Assembly (NCBI GenBank): GCA_963781785.1
Contig: CAWAHD010000001.1
Location: forward strand, 682,001 to 746,000
Direction of reading: 5' to 3'
DNA from: CAWAHD01 sp963781785
Lineage (GTDB): Bacteria; Planctomycetota; Planctomycetia; Isosphaerales; Isosphaeraceae
DNA length: 64,000 nt
The notes beneath the pieces are model-generated. The model was not told the origin of the DNA. It saw only the letters and a program-made list of their open reading frames with translations, and ran no database searches. A program made the translations under genes and the position numbers. Positions 1 through 10,316 of the stretch are shown in pieces. Position 1 is the stretch's first letter. Each line of letters opens with the position of its first letter.

Positions 1-82
1 ACGCAATGTTTCTCTTGCGTTGGGCCGTCCGTTTTGGTAGGTTCGGTAGTCCAGCGAAGACAACACCCGCGGAGGTTGGATC

Positions 83-1117
83 ATGACGGTCGCGCGTTCG
101 CAACTGGTCGACACAGCCGTAACCCGTTGGTATCACTGCATCACGCGCTGTGTACGACGGGCGTTCTTGCTCGGCGAAGGACCCTTGAACCGCAAAGAAT
201 GGATCGAAAATCGTGTGAAGGAACTTGCCGAAATCTTCGCCGTCTCCGTGGGCGGATTTTCGGTCATGGACAATCACTTGCATCTTCTGGTACGCCTCGA
301 CCCGGAAGCCACGAACGGATGGTCGGATGAGGAAGTCGTCCGGCGGTGGGGACGGCTTTTTCCGCCGCGCGACAAGTCCCGGCAAACATTGCCGGTATCT
401 AACGACTGGGTTCAGTCGCGGCTCAAGGACCCCGAGTGGGTGACGAAGACCCGCGGGCGGTTGCAGAGCCTGAGCTGGTTCATGAAATCCTTGAAGGAGC
501 CGCTGTCGCGACTTGCGAACAGGCAGGACAAAGTCCGGGGTGCGTTTTTCGAACAACGCTACAAGAGCGTTGCTGTCCTCGATGAGGAATCGCTGCTGGC
601 GACCTGTGCATACATTGATCTGAATCCGGTGGCGGCGGGAATCGTGGAGGTTCCGGAGGCTAGCCCGCATACGTCGGTCACGACGCGAGTCGAGCACGTG
701 AAGGCGCAGGGCCGAACCAGCGATTTGAAAGCGGCCGAGCAAGGCAGTGTGGCCGGATCGACCGCATCGGCCGGGCTGGAGGAAGCCATCTGGCTCTGCC
801 CGATCGAAGACCGGCGGAAGCTGGATTCGTCGCGCGAGGGAATGGTGGAAGGTCTCTCGCTGGGCAGCTATCTGCTTCTAGTCGAGTACACGGGGCGCTT
901 GTTCCGCGAGGGGAAGAGCGCGATTTCGGCCGAACTGGCGGGAATTCTCGCTCGGTTGGGCACGAGCGCGGAAGGCTGGCAGGCCCGGCTGGGGAAGCTC
1001 AAAGGCGGGCGGCTGCTGGGCCGCTTCTTCGCAGCCAGTCGAGAGCGGCTACGCGAGGTCGCTACACGCTTGGGTGTGCACCACCTGGCCAACCTGGGTG
1101 GGTGCCCGGCGCGATAG
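83..1117 (+). CDS. RAYT-like / IS200-type HUH transposase
   Basis: The 344-residue protein carries the HUH motif as NHLHLLVRL (His 65 and 67) and a downstream FEQRYKSV segment whose Tyr 160 is a good candidate nucleophile, followed by AYIDLNPVAAGI. This is the signature of the Y1 transposase superfamily, in particular the REP-associated tyrosine transposases, which nick and join single-stranded DNA at hairpins. It is longer than simple IS200 TnpA (about 150 residues), with a C-terminal extension from about residue 200 of unknown role. The start is set by GGAGG ending about 8 bases before the ATG. No terminal repeats or target duplication are visible, so I read it as a domesticated single-copy gene, not as an insertion sequence. 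A pair of inverted GC-rich palindromes lies 9 kb away and could be a substrate. Confidence 0.85.
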   Translation: MTVARSQLVDTAVTRWYHCITRCVRRAFLLGEGPLNRKEWIENRVKELAEIFAVSVGGFSVMDNHLHLLVRLDPEATNGWSDEEVVRRWGRLFPPRDKSRQTLPVSNDWVQSRLKDPEWVTKTRGRLQSLSWFMKSLKEPLSRLANRQDKVRGAFFEQRYKSVAVLDEESLLATCAYIDLNPVAAGIVEVPEASPHTSVTTRVEHVKAQGRTSDLKAAEQGSVAGSTASAGLEEAIWLCPIEDRRKLDSSREGMVEGLSLGSYLLLVEYTGRLFREGKSAISAELAGILARLGTSAEGWQARLGKLKGGRLLGRFFAASRERLREVATRLGVHHLANLGGCPAR

Positions 1118-1439
1118 CTCCGGCGAATTGATACCGCATCACGGCCCTTGCCCTGAAGAACTCGACGTCGCGTCGCGGTCGGTGATCGACGGCCGAGTCG
1201 CGCGCATCACTGGCCGCTCGGGAGCGCCCCGCCACGAAGTGACGGAGTCTGCCCAAGGTGCGGGTCACGCTTGACTGTACCGGCACGATGCGCTCGCCCC
1301 AGCCCGGCGTCGCTCACTCGCGCGGCGCCTCCCGCGTAGCACGTTGCGTGTCCTTGCCTTTCGCATAATCACTGGGAAGGTGCCGGTCCAACACGTGTTC
1401 TCGGTTGCAAACCGCACCGGGACCCCACGCCTCCGGTCC
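1118..1439. other. Gene-free stretch
   Basis: This lies between the transposase-like gene and the end of csrA. Open frames here are short, lack homology that I recognise and have no good ribosome binding site. I see no tRNA, strong hairpin or repeat. Confidence 0.5.
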
Positions 1440-1628
1440 TCAGGCGGCCCCGGTTTCCAGCTTGAGTGCCTGCGGCAACTCGAAGAGGATCTCTTCGCGC
1501 TGAACCGCCACCTGATCGGGAGCCTCGATTCCGATCCGCACCGAGCTGCGGTCAATCTTGACGATCGTGACGCGGATTTCCGGCCCCACGTGAAAACTCT
1601 GACCGAGCTTCCTGCTCAAAACCAACAT
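1440..1628 (-). CDS. csrA: Carbon storage regulator CsrA, RNA-binding translational regulator
   Basis: A 62-residue protein of normal CsrA length, starting MLVLSRKLGQSFHVG and containing IRVTIVKIDRSSVRIGIEAP and QREEILFELPQ. CsrA homodimers bind GGA-containing hairpins in mRNA leaders and block or stabilise translation; the LSRK start and the conserved Arg of QREEI form the RNA-binding surface. GGAGGAG lies 6 bases before the ATG. The same frame stays open far upstream, but the family length and the ribosome site fix this start. It is transcribed away from the YfhO-type gene at 1989, with 360 bases between them. No flagellar genes, a common neighbour of csrA, are in the window. Confidence 0.93.
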   Translation of the reverse strand: MLVLSRKLGQSFHVGPEIRVTIVKIDRSSVRIGIEAPDQVAVQREEILFELPQALKLETGAA

Positions 1629-1988
1629 CACACGCTCCTCCGTGAGCCTTGCCAGATCCGGCAGGACGGGCCTGCGATCGAGCACGGGACAGGGACATAT
1701 CGCCGTTTTCGAACAGCGATCGCTAGAGCACCTTCCGTGCCAATCGCCGGGCGAAGCCAGGCTCACTCGGGAGGCAATCTCGAGATTCTCCCCTTCCTGC
1801 CGGGACGTGGACGATCCCACCGCTTGATCTGAGCCTGCCGCGAATGCGCGTTGGTGTGTAAAATCGAACTCGGTTTTGAAAGAATTTCCTCGAGTCACCT
1901 CTGCCGCACCGGCCTCCGTGCCACGGTGAAGCCAAGTCTGCGTGCACGGATTGAGTGACCGGATCATCGGTCGCGAGAGGAAAAATCG
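1629..1988. promoter_or_regulatory. Divergent intergenic region csrA / YfhO-type gene
   Basis: Both genes point outward from here, so promoters for both should lie in these 360 bases. I cannot pick a convincing -35/-10 pair by eye. The last part is more AT-rich and ends in GAGAGGA upstream of the GTG at 1989. Confidence 0.4.
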
Positions 1989-4667
1989 GTGAGATCGATT
2001 TCCGTAACTTTGCGGTCGCCTTGGTTTAAGAGCCAGCTCGTCTGCGTTCTGGGGTTGGTGGTGGCGATCCTGGCGTGGCTCTGGCCGATTGGCCTGGGCG
2101 GCAAGATGCCGGTTGGAGGCGACGTTACGAGTTTTTTCCTGGGACTGATGGAAGTGCTGGGAGTCGCCTTGCGCCAGGGCCGGCTTGCGGTGTGGAACGA
2201 CCTCTGGGGTTACGGCTTTCCCGGACTGGCCGAGAGTCAGATGGGTGTGTTCTACCCGGTGCACCTCATTCTCTATCGCTGGCAAAGCACGGAGACGGCT
2301 TACGTCGCGAGCCTGGTGGCGCACACGCTCTGGGGCGGGCTCGGCGCGTACTGGGCTGCACGGCGGCTAGGGATCTCCGGCACCGGCTCGGCCCTCGCGG
2401 CATTTTCCTGGACGACCTGCGGTTTCTTCGTCGTCCACCTGGCCCATCCGTGGGGCTATACGACCGGCTGCTGGATGCCTTGGGCCTGGGGCTTGACCTG
2501 GTGCATCCTGGCCGAGGGACAGAGACCTCGACTCGTGGCGCCTTTTCTTCTTTCGCTCGTGCTCGTGCTGCAACTCTTGCCGGGACACTTTCAACTCGCA
2601 TTCGAGACACAACTCGGCATCGTTCTGATGGTCTTGTGGGCGATGGTGGAATCCTGGCGCGCACAGAGGAGGGGCGGGACCGGTACGGCCCCCCGGAATT
2701 CAGGCTTGAGTGTACGCGGGGCTCGGGCGGTCATTCTGGCGGTTGCTGCGGCTTTTCCCCTCGCGGCGATGCAGCTCCTGCCGACGTACCGGCTGGCCGC
2801 GCTGGCTGCCGGCCAGCGCGATTTTGAATACTTATCGGGGTTTGCATCGACGCCCTTGCACCTGGTCAACTACGTTGCCCCCGGGTTATTCCATCGCTCG
2901 CCGCTCTGGCGGCCGCTGGTCTGGGACCCGTTCCATGCGATGCCTGAGGAACATCTGGCGTACATCGGGCTCTGCCCTTTGTTCCTCGCCTTGATCGCGG
3001 CCGTCCGGGAGTGGCGTCGCGATCCTTCGGTTCGACTCTTGACCATTCTGGCGGTCGTCACACTCATCTTGAGCCTCGGTCCGTACGTACCCGGATTTCG
3101 GGTGCTCATCCTGCTGCCAGGCTTCAACTTCTTCCGGGCGCTTGCGCGGTGGAGCGTGGCGACCGGGTTGGCGCTGGCATTGCTGGCCGGAAAGGGATTC
3201 GATCGCTGGCCGGAGTGGACGGCCCCGAGCCGCGCGGTAGTGCGACTGGTTGCCGTGGCAGTCCTGTGGATTCTTGCGACCGTCGGGCTCCTGGAACTGG
3301 CCGTCTGGAGCACAAGTACGCCCGGGTTACCGACCGTGGCTCGCGGGTTTGACGGGATCTTCAGGGCACTGCCCTGGACCGGCGATCCCAGTTTCAAAGC
3401 GGTGCTGGCCCAGGCGCGAAAGTCCATGCCAGACTCGCGGATCAGCGCGGATCTGCCTCAATCGGTGGTCCTCCGGAAATCCGGCGACGACCGGGTTTTT
3501 GTCAATCAGCGAGGCTGGATTTACGTGAACGAGCTTGGCGAGACGGCGGTGCTCCTCATCGCACTCTGGCTGGTCGTCTGGCTCCATGGGCGAGGCCGCG
3601 TGGGACCGGGCACGGCCCAGGGGGTGTTCCTCCTCTTGACGGTCATCGACCTGCTCCTTCTGGGGCGCCACCGGTTGATCGAGCTCGCCCCCCTGCGGCC
3701 GCTCGCCGAGCAGAGCCCGGTGCTGGCGACCCTCGCCCGAGAGCCGCGGGGCACGCGGATCGCGGATCGGCGGCTGCGAAATCTGCCCATGCTCGCGGGG
3801 TTGGCCCCGATCTCGGCCTATCGTACCCTTGATCTTCCGGCGGTTCCCCAGTTGAACGCGATGGCGCAAGGACCACTCAGCGACCCTCGATACCAGTCGG
3901 AAGTCCGCAAGGCCTTGATCGCCACGGGCACGGGACTGCGGCTCTTCGACCCGGAGGAAAATCGCCAGGAGCACGTTCTGGCACGAAAGATTGAGCCGCG
4001 GGAAACCATCGAAGACCCCGCACTGGCGGGCTGGCTCATGGGCGCCTCGTGGGCTGGCGAGGAGGAAACCTGGAGCTGCTTCAAGTTGTTCCGGCTGTTC
4101 GGCAACAAGGGCGCGTCGTGGGTTGACGAGCAGGGCCCGTGGGCCCGTACATTCACGCTCTGGAGATCCAATGAACCGCCGGTGAGAGCGTGGCTCTTGC
4201 GATCGAGCGCGGTGACCTCGCCCGAGGTGCTGGACGAATGGTCCGGCAAGCCCGAGGAGATCCTCCAGTTGCTGGAAACCGCCGCGCCACTGGAGTCCGG
4301 CTCTTCCCGGCCCGAGGACTGGACGATCTATGTGGACGCCGACGAGGAATCCTGGGTGATTGTCTCGCAGCTCGCGGATCCGCAGTGGAAGGCCCACTGG
4401 ATCAGCCTGGAGCAACCCATCGAGCGCGACGAACCGGTCCTCGCGACCTTTCAGAAGAACGGCGAGGCCGGGGGCTGGCAGCGGGTGGCGGTCCCCGGCA
4501 CAGGGAGCTGGATGTTACGATTGGAGTACGACGCCCAAGATGTCACAGCCGGGATCGCGATCTCGGCGATTGCGTGGGTCTCGTGGATCTTGGCGGCACT
4601 CCAGACAAGATTTCGCTCAAATCGGGGTACGCGAGCCCCGTCGCGGCGTGAACCGCCGGCAACATAA
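1989..4667 (+). CDS. YfhO-family polytopic membrane protein
   Basis: This 892-residue protein starts with a membrane segment (VCVLGLVVAILAWLWPIGL), followed by a motif of the kind seen in YfhO/GT-C-like proteins: GGDVTSFFLG, then LAVWNDLWGYGFPG. About ten more hydrophobic segments fill residues 20-440 and 510-560. The C-terminal quarter is soluble and probably extracytoplasmic, ending in a beta-rich stretch (VIVSQLADPQWKAHW) and a last membrane helix. YfhO proteins are thought to be lipid-linked sugar glycosyltransferases, but the substrate here is unknown. The start is GTG with GAGAGGA upstream. It ends 10 bases before argC, so the two are probably cotranscribed. A distant paralogue lies at 19545-22566. 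Confidence 0.8.
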   Translation: MRSISVTLRSPWFKSQLVCVLGLVVAILAWLWPIGLGGKMPVGGDVTSFFLGLMEVLGVALRQGRLAVWNDLWGYGFPGLAESQMGVFYPVHLILYRWQSTETAYVASLVAHTLWGGLGAYWAARRLGISGTGSALAAFSWTTCGFFVVHLAHPWGYTTGCWMPWAWGLTWCILAEGQRPRLVAPFLLSLVLVLQLLPGHFQLAFETQLGIVLMVLWAMVESWRAQRRGGTGTAPRNSGLSVRGARAVILAVAAAFPLAAMQLLPTYRLAALAAGQRDFEYLSGFASTPLHLVNYVAPGLFHRSPLWRPLVWDPFHAMPEEHLAYIGLCPLFLALIAAVREWRRDPSVRLLTILAVVTLILSLGPYVPGFRVLILLPGFNFFRALARWSVATGLALALLAGKGFDRWPEWTAPSRAVVRLVAVAVLWILATVGLLELAVWSTSTPGLPTVARGFDGIFRALPWTGDPSFKAVLAQARKSMPDSRISADLPQSVVLRKSGDDRVFVNQRGWIYVNELGETAVLLIALWLVVWLHGRGRVGPGTAQGVFLLLTVIDLLLLGRHRLIELAPLRPLAEQSPVLATLAREPRGTRIADRRLRNLPMLAGLAPISAYRTLDLPAVPQLNAMAQGPLSDPRYQSEVRKALIATGTGLRLFDPEENRQEHVLARKIEPRETIEDPALAGWLMGASWAGEEETWSCFKLFRLFGNKGASWVDEQGPWARTFTLWRSNEPPVRAWLLRSSAVTSPEVLDEWSGKPEEILQLLETAAPLESGSSRPEDWTIYVDADEESWVIVSQLADPQWKAHWISLEQPIERDEPVLATFQKNGEAGGWQRVAVPGTGSWMLRLEYDAQDVTAGIAISAIAWVSWILAALQTRFRSNRGTRAPSRREPPAT

Positions 4668-4677
4668 GGTGACGAGC

Positions 4678-5696
4678 ATGATTGGCGTGGCGATCGTGGG
4701 GGCATCGGGTTACGCGGCGCGCGAGCTCTGCCGGATACTGCTGGTTCATCCGGAGGCGCGAATCACCGTCGCCACATCGCGGCAGGACGACGCCCCGCGC
4801 CTCGACGAGCTGCACCCGAGCCTCGCCCGGCGCATCGAGCTGAAGTGCGAGGTTTTCAACCCCGACCGCGTCGCCGACAAGGCGACCTGCGCTTTTCTGG
4901 CACTACCGCACACGGCCAGCATGGCCGTCGTACCCGCCCTGCGGGAGCGGGGAGTGCGGGTGATCGACCTGAGTGCGGATTATCGCCTTGCCAACCCCCA
5001 GGTCTACACGGACTGGTATGGCCACGTGCACGCCGATCCCGAGGGACTGCACGTGGCGGTTTATGGCCTACCCGAGCTGTTTCGTGAGCGGATTCCTCCC
5101 GCCGAGCTGATTGCAAATCCAGGCTGCTATTCATCCGCGAGCATCCTGGCCCTGGCCCCGCTGGTAGCCGAGGATTTGATCGAGCGGACCGGGATCATCG
5201 TCGACGCCAAGAGCGGAGTCTCGGCGCGGGCCGCTCCCCCAAGCTGATGTGGCATTTCCCGGAATGCAACGAGAGCCTGTCGGCCTACAATGTGGGCCAG
5301 CACCGGCATACTCCTGAGATCGACCAGGTGCTGACCGCCGTGGCCGGCGGGCGGGGAAACCCCGTCGAGGTGGTCTTCACCCCGCACCTGGTGCCGATGG
5401 ACCGGGGAATCTTCGCCACAGTCTACGCTCAGCCGAAGCACGCAGCCGTCGAGCACGATCTTTTGAGTCTCTACCGATCGTTTTACGCCCGGAGTCCGTT
5501 CGTGCGAGTCGTCAACCATCTGCCCGCAACCAAGGACTCGGCATTCACCAATTATTGCGACATCACCGTTCGCGTCGTCCGGGGGCGGATCGTGGTCCTC
5601 GCCTGTCTCGACAACCTCATCAAAGGCGCCGCCGGGGTGGCGGTGCAAAACTTCAATCTGATGATCGGTTGCCCCGAGGAGACAGCCTTGTTTTGA
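4678..5696 (+). CDS. argC: N-acetyl-gamma-glutamyl-phosphate reductase, frameshifted
   Basis: ArgC reduces N-acetylglutamyl phosphate to the semialdehyde with NADPH in arginine synthesis. The start MIGVAIVGASGYAARELCR has the Rossmann glycine motif, and ANPGCYSSASILALAPL holds the catalytic cysteine. The frame stops at 5247 after DAKSGVSARAAPPS. The family sequence continues in the next frame as KLMWHFPECNESLSAYNVGQHRHTPEI and runs to 5696. One missing G near 5222-5226 explains the break (SGVSGAGRSPKLM expected). With that base restored the protein has about 339 residues, the normal ArgC length, and both halves are well conserved. A consensus error is therefore more likely than a dead gene. 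Confidence 0.88.
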
Positions 5697-5707
5697 GCCG
5701 GCAAGCT

Positions 5708-7693
5708 TCACGGCCTGAACCTCTGCGGTGTGAGCGGCCCGGCCGTGAGCCGGCTCAGGGCCGCGCGCATCCGCTCAAGCGTCGAACGGGCGTCCGGGCT
5801 GGCGGCAAGGTTGTGCTGCTCGTCGCCGTCCTCGAGCAAGCGAAATAGCTCCTCGCGGGCGTCGGTGTCGCGGCGGATGTAGCTCCAACCCTGCTCAACC
5901 AGAGCCGCCAGCGGCCAGTTCCGCTCGGCGTTCGGCGATGGATCGGGATTGACCGCATCGCTGGGCACCACTTCCGAGAGCGCCTGTGCGGAGCCGGAGT
6001 GATCGGTCGGCACCTCCCTTGGCCTACCGTTCCAGAATCGCGCCAGAGAATCACCGGGGAACGGAGAATGGACCTTGAGCCCGGTGAGATCGACGATCGT
6101 CGTCGCCATGTCCCGAAGGCTCACCGTCTCGGTGACAATCTGTTTCGAGGCGGTCCTGGCCGGCGGGATGATCAAAAGCGGAACGTGCAGCTCCGTCTGG
6201 TACAGACTTGTGCCGTGACAGAACACGCCCGGGTGCTCTCCAAAGCTCTCGCCGTGGTCCGACACGACGATCACCCAGGTTCGTTCAAGATCGCCCTTGC
6301 GATCGAGCTCGTCGAACAACCGGCCGAGCTGCTCATCGAGATCCGCAACGCAGTCGTCGTAGGCGTCGAAAACGAACGCAAGCTCCTGGGGCGATACTCC
6401 GTGCTTGTCGAGCGACCACCAATTATCGATCAAAGCTTTTTGACGGCCATTCCTGGGCCCGATTCCGAAACGGTGGATTCTCTCCGGCGGAAGCTCATAC
6501 GGCCAATGGGCATCGAAGTAATTCAAAAAGGCAAAGAACGGACGATCCTGCGGCCGCCGTGCTAACCAATCGAGGAACTGGTCATTGATCGATTGTGCCC
6601 CTTTTCGATCGCTGATCAAGAGCCACGAGATGCATTCTGCGTAGAGCTGCGAGGTCGGCAGATCCAGTTGATTCTCCAGGAAAGCGTCCAGCCACCGAAG
6701 CCCTTGCAACGGCCGGTTGACCAGGACCGCCATCCTGAGGCCTGCGAGATAAGGGAATATGAAATCGTGGTACTCGGTAAACCCGCGGCCCAGCCCGGAG
6801 TCGCTCGCACAATACTGCGTGTTGGCGACGAACCCCGCCGTGGCGTAGCCCTCTAGCGACAAAAACTCCGCCAGCGTCGTATGCGTCCGGTCGAGCGGAG
6901 TTCGCCAACCAGCGGAAAGCTCGTGAGGCCATCGCCCAGTAAACATGCTTGCATGAGATGGGAGCGTCCACGACGACGTCGACTGCACGGAATCAAAGCG
7001 AATGCCACGGTCGGCGAGGTCAACGAGGGTCGGGCTGGTGGGGCGCTCGTAGCCATACAGGTTCACGTGGCCGGCCGCGACGGCATCGAGGACGATCAGG
7101 ATCACGTTCAGCGGGCGATCGCTCGGCAGCGGCCGCGCACGCTCGCGCGACTCCTTGAGCCGGTCTCCTCCCCAGAGAGATCCCGCCAGGATCGTCACGA
7201 GCAGGGCGACAACCGGGAAGCTGAACAGAGCCAGCTTTCCGAGCAGGGCGGCGCGGCGCTCCATTACCGGGGCCACGTTGGCCGCGACCCCGAGCATGAT
7301 CACGAGCCAGGCGAGACCGTAGATCTGGGGAAAAGCAACCAGCAGGCTGGGTAAGAAGAGAAGCGCGCAGAACAACCGCGCGGCCAGCCAGCTCCCCCGC
7401 CGCGGCCATAAGAGGGTCATCAGGCACAGGACGATACCCAGCACCAGGAACAGGCAAAGGTTCGTGAGCGGGATCACCCACAGGAAGTGCCGGCTCATTC
7501 CATAGAGGTGGTTCGAATCGAACGTGTACTTGCGCGCCACGATCGTTCCCACCTCGAGTAGACCGGAAACAACTCCGCACCAGGCGGAAACCCCCAGAAT
7601 CGAAAGTGGTCCCAGAGGGCGCGCAACCAAGTCCTGCGACATCGAGCCGGCCGCGCTCTCCGGCTTGACGACGGCAGTTCGGCGAAACATCAT
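5708..7693 (-). CDS. Membrane-anchored sulfatase / phosphoryl-transfer family protein
   Basis: The 661 residues split into an N-terminal membrane part (about five hydrophobic segments, residues 25-190) and a sulfatase-like domain of the alkaline phosphatase superfamily. That domain starts at NVILIVLDAVAAGHVNLYGYE and holds the active-site region SWTLPSHASMFTGRWP and the metal motif VVSDHGESFGEH. The nucleophile position is Thr, not Cys/Ser, so formylglycine cannot form there. This matches the lipoteichoic-acid-synthase type of enzyme, which transfers phosphoglycerol or phosphoethanolamine. The usual second Asp of LDTVRAD is Gly here. The product probably acts on the outer face of the cytoplasmic membrane. 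It converges with argC, 11 bases away. Confidence 0.82.
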   Translation of the reverse strand: MMFRRTAVVKPESAAGSMSQDLVARPLGPLSILGVSAWCGVVSGLLEVGTIVARKYTFDSNHLYGMSRHFLWVIPLTNLCLFLVLGIVLCLMTLLWPRRGSWLAARLFCALLFLPSLLVAFPQIYGLAWLVIMLGVAANVAPVMERRAALLGKLALFSFPVVALLVTILAGSLWGGDRLKESRERARPLPSDRPLNVILIVLDAVAAGHVNLYGYERPTSPTLVDLADRGIRFDSVQSTSSWTLPSHASMFTGRWPHELSAGWRTPLDRTHTTLAEFLSLEGYATAGFVANTQYCASDSGLGRGFTEYHDFIFPYLAGLRMAVLVNRPLQGLRWLDAFLENQLDLPTSQLYAECISWLLISDRKGAQSINDQFLDWLARRPQDRPFFAFLNYFDAHWPYELPPERIHRFGIGPRNGRQKALIDNWWSLDKHGVSPQELAFVFDAYDDCVADLDEQLGRLFDELDRKGDLERTWVIVVSDHGESFGEHPGVFCHGTSLYQTELHVPLLIIPPARTASKQIVTETVSLRDMATTIVDLTGLKVHSPFPGDSLARFWNGRPREVPTDHSGSAQALSEVVPSDAVNPDPSPNAERNWPLAALVEQGWSYIRRDTDAREELFRLLEDGDEQHNLAASPDARSTLERMRAALSRLTAGPLTPQRFRP

Positions 7694-7953
7694 CGATGGG
7701 GTAGTCGCTAGAAACTCGAAGCCGGGCCGGGCGACGAAGTGTCGCCACCGCAGTAAGTTCGGATCAATCCTCGTCCCTGGTCGGATTTCAACTTAGCACT
7801 GTAAAGCAAGTTCAGCAAGAGAACCGCGCAGCCGCCAGCAACGCGCCCCTACGGATCGATGGCTGACCACGGGTCGAAGGGAACAGGCCGGATGAAGGAC
7901 GGCCGGGCGCTGTCTGTCGGTGAATTCGGCGTGATCGCCGGGGACGGGTGTTG

Positions 7954-9311
7954 ATGGAGATCCAGGGGATCGAGCTGGACCGAAGATCAAGGGTGGCCGC
8001 GAGCAGCCGGTGGTGGCGGCTTGTTTTGCCGGTGATTGTGATCGTTGTGATACTCTCGTTCGGCGGTTGGCGGTCGTGGCAAGTCCGGCGATACCAGAGC
8101 GCGCTCGCGGAGGTCGCCCAGCAGATGGCCGCCGGCCGCAACGGGCTGGCCGCGCGGAATCTGGCGTCGCTCCTGGCCTGGAAGCCGGGCTCGGATGAGG
8201 CCATGTACCTCCTGGGAGTCTGCGAACGGGCGCGCGGGCGGCCCCGGGAAGCCTCCGAAGCCTGGGCGCGCGTGCCGCCGGATTCTCCGTTCTGGGCCCA
8301 GGCGATGGAGGCCCGCACGAACCTGAAAATCGATAGCGGACTCTTGAGCGACGCGGAAGAGCTCATCAAGCTCGCCCAGAAGAGCGCGCCCAGCCACGGT
8401 TCCATCTTGAACGCGCTCCTGGCTCCCATCTACCGCCAAGAGGGCCGCTTGGTCGAAGCCGCTCGACTCGTCGAGGCTGAGTGGGACGAGCTCGACGAGA
8501 AAGGCAGAGGGGCGTCGGAGAACGCAGTCCATCTGGTTCGGATGCACATGGAATTCGCGCGGCCGCGAGCCGATCTGGAGAAAACGCGCGCCTATTTCGA
8601 CCGGGCGGCGCAGGTTGCGCCGAGGACGATCGAGTCTCGCTGGGCAGAGCCAATCTCGCGATTCGCGACGGGTGGTTCGATCTGGCAGCGCAATTGCTGG
8701 GCACCTGCCTGCGGCGACGCCCCGACGATGTCGCGGTCTGGCGCGCCCGGCTCAACTGGGCGCTCGCGACCAATCAGCTCGCGGCAGTCCTGGAAGCCAG
8801 TGACCACCTGCCGGCCGACCGAGCCGCTCCCGCCGAGATCGCAAAACTGGCCGCTTGGATTGCCAGACAACACGGTGATGTCGACGCCGAGCGGCGCGCA
8901 CTGGAACGCTTGATCGGGGCGAATCCTGCCGATCTTTCTGCCCTGACCAGGCTGGCCGAGCTGGCCGAAAAAGCCGGCCAACCCGAACGTGGTGCCGAGC
9001 TAGGCCGGCAGAAAAACGAGATCGAGCGGCTCGAGGCTCGCTATCAGAAGCTGCACGACCGGAACCAACCGATCCGGGACGCCGAGGAGATCGCTCGGCT
9101 GGCAACAAAGCTTGGCCTTGGTTTCGAGGTGAGAGCGTTCTTGACGATCGCGGTCGCCGCGAACCCCCGTCGTAACGACCTTCGTGCCGAGCTCCGCCGG
9201 CTCCGCCGGCCACCGGGAACCGGCACTCCGGCGGGACGCACCCTGGGGCAGGCAATTGCGTCCGAGCTCAAAGCCTTGGCCGATCCGGCGCCTGGAAACT
9301 CCGGCAGATGA
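7954..9311 (+). CDS. Membrane-anchored TPR protein, frameshifted
   Basis: After a short cytoplasmic start comes one membrane helix (LVLPVIVIVVILSFGGW, residues 25-45), then helical TPR-like repeats through to the end. The frame changes near 8630: residues up to AQVAP are in the first frame, and DDRVSLGRANLAIRDGWFDL continues in another, consistent with one missing base. It aligns with the TPR half of the gene at 22617-25587 (DDRVWLGRASLATRTG; CLGRRPDDPLVWRARL; PAGRTL), but it ends without the FG-GAP/ASPIC part. It may be a shortened paralogue or a natural TPR-only relative. The start could also be the GTG at 7948. Function unknown; TPRs suggest protein binding in the periplasm. Confidence 0.75.
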
Positions 9312-9422
9312 ACGGGCGGAATCGGCTCGATCATTGAGCGGTGGGTGGGTTCTGGCGAAACAGCCGGGATGGTATCATCGGTTTGTGGGAGTCGACAAGG
9401 ACATGACTTCAGGAACAGGCCC

Positions 9423-10184
9423 ATGCCATCACCCTTTCCCGGCATGAATCCATGGCTCGAACAGGAGGCATTGTGGCCTGATTTTCACACAAAGTTCCTG
9501 ATCGCGATCAACGAGCGGTTGATCAGTCAAGTGAGGCCCAAATACATCGTTCTCGTCGAATAGCAGGTCTACGTTCACGAGGTGGCTGAATCTCGACTCG
9601 TGGGGCGAGCTGATCTGTCCCTGGCTCGGACCGAGGGAGAGAACGGCGGGGCTCAGACGGCCGTTCTCCAGGTACCGACGGAAATCCAACTGACCGCTCA
9701 AGATGTCGAGCGGGTGCCCTACCTGGAAATCAGGGACCGCTTCAGCCGCGAGCTCGTCACCGTCCTTGAGATGTTGAGCCCGTCGAACAACCGTGGCGAG
9801 GACCGGCGCCAGTACCTGGCGAAGCGAAACCAGCTTCTGGAAAGCTCCGTACATCTGATCGAGATCGACCTTCTACAGGGAGGCCGGCCGATGCCGGACG
9901 CAAATCGTCCCGATTGCGCCTATTCCGTCCTGGTCAGCCGAGTGGAGGAGCGGCCTCGTTGTGGGTTCTGGCCGATCGGGCTCAAAGAGCGACTGCCCGA
10001 GATACCGGTTCCGCTCAAGCAGCACGACGGTGACGCGCGTGTCGACCTCCAAGAGATCCTGAACCGCGTCTATGACGTCTATGCGTACGAAGATTTCGTG
10101 TACCTGGGGGCGCCCGCCCCGCCCCTCTCGCCGGACGATGCGCACTGGGCCCAGGGTGTCCTGGGGACAGCGCGTGTCCCTTGA
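9423..10184 (+). pseudogene. DUF4058 family protein with an in-frame TAG
   Basis: MPSPFPGMNPWLEQEALWPDFH is the hallmark start of DUF4058, a family of unknown function common in planctomycetes and cyanobacteria. The frame is intact to VLVE, then hits TAG at 9561-9563, and continues in the same frame as QVYVHEVAESRLVGRADLSL to 10184. The match resumes at the very next residue, so this is a substitution (for example GAG to TAG), unlike the frameshifts elsewhere. The downstream part keeps the family's PYLEIRDR and TVLEMLSPSNN motifs and a normal C terminus. It is therefore a very recent pseudogene, a base error, or a case of readthrough. Confidence 0.78.
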
Positions 10185-10316
10185 AATCGACCGTTCACAC
10201 CAGTGCGCGAGAACCGGGCTGGGCTGATGAGATGTTGGCGTTACCCGAGCCGGCGGGATGGGATTGAGGGCGGCGTTTTTGTTGCGCTCGACCCAACGAC
10301 GGCGCGAGCCACCAAA

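Noticed and set aside
83..1117. Active IS200/IS605 insertion sequence
   Set aside because: No flanking hairpin ends, no TnpB partner and no target repeat were found, so I only call a RAYT-like gene.
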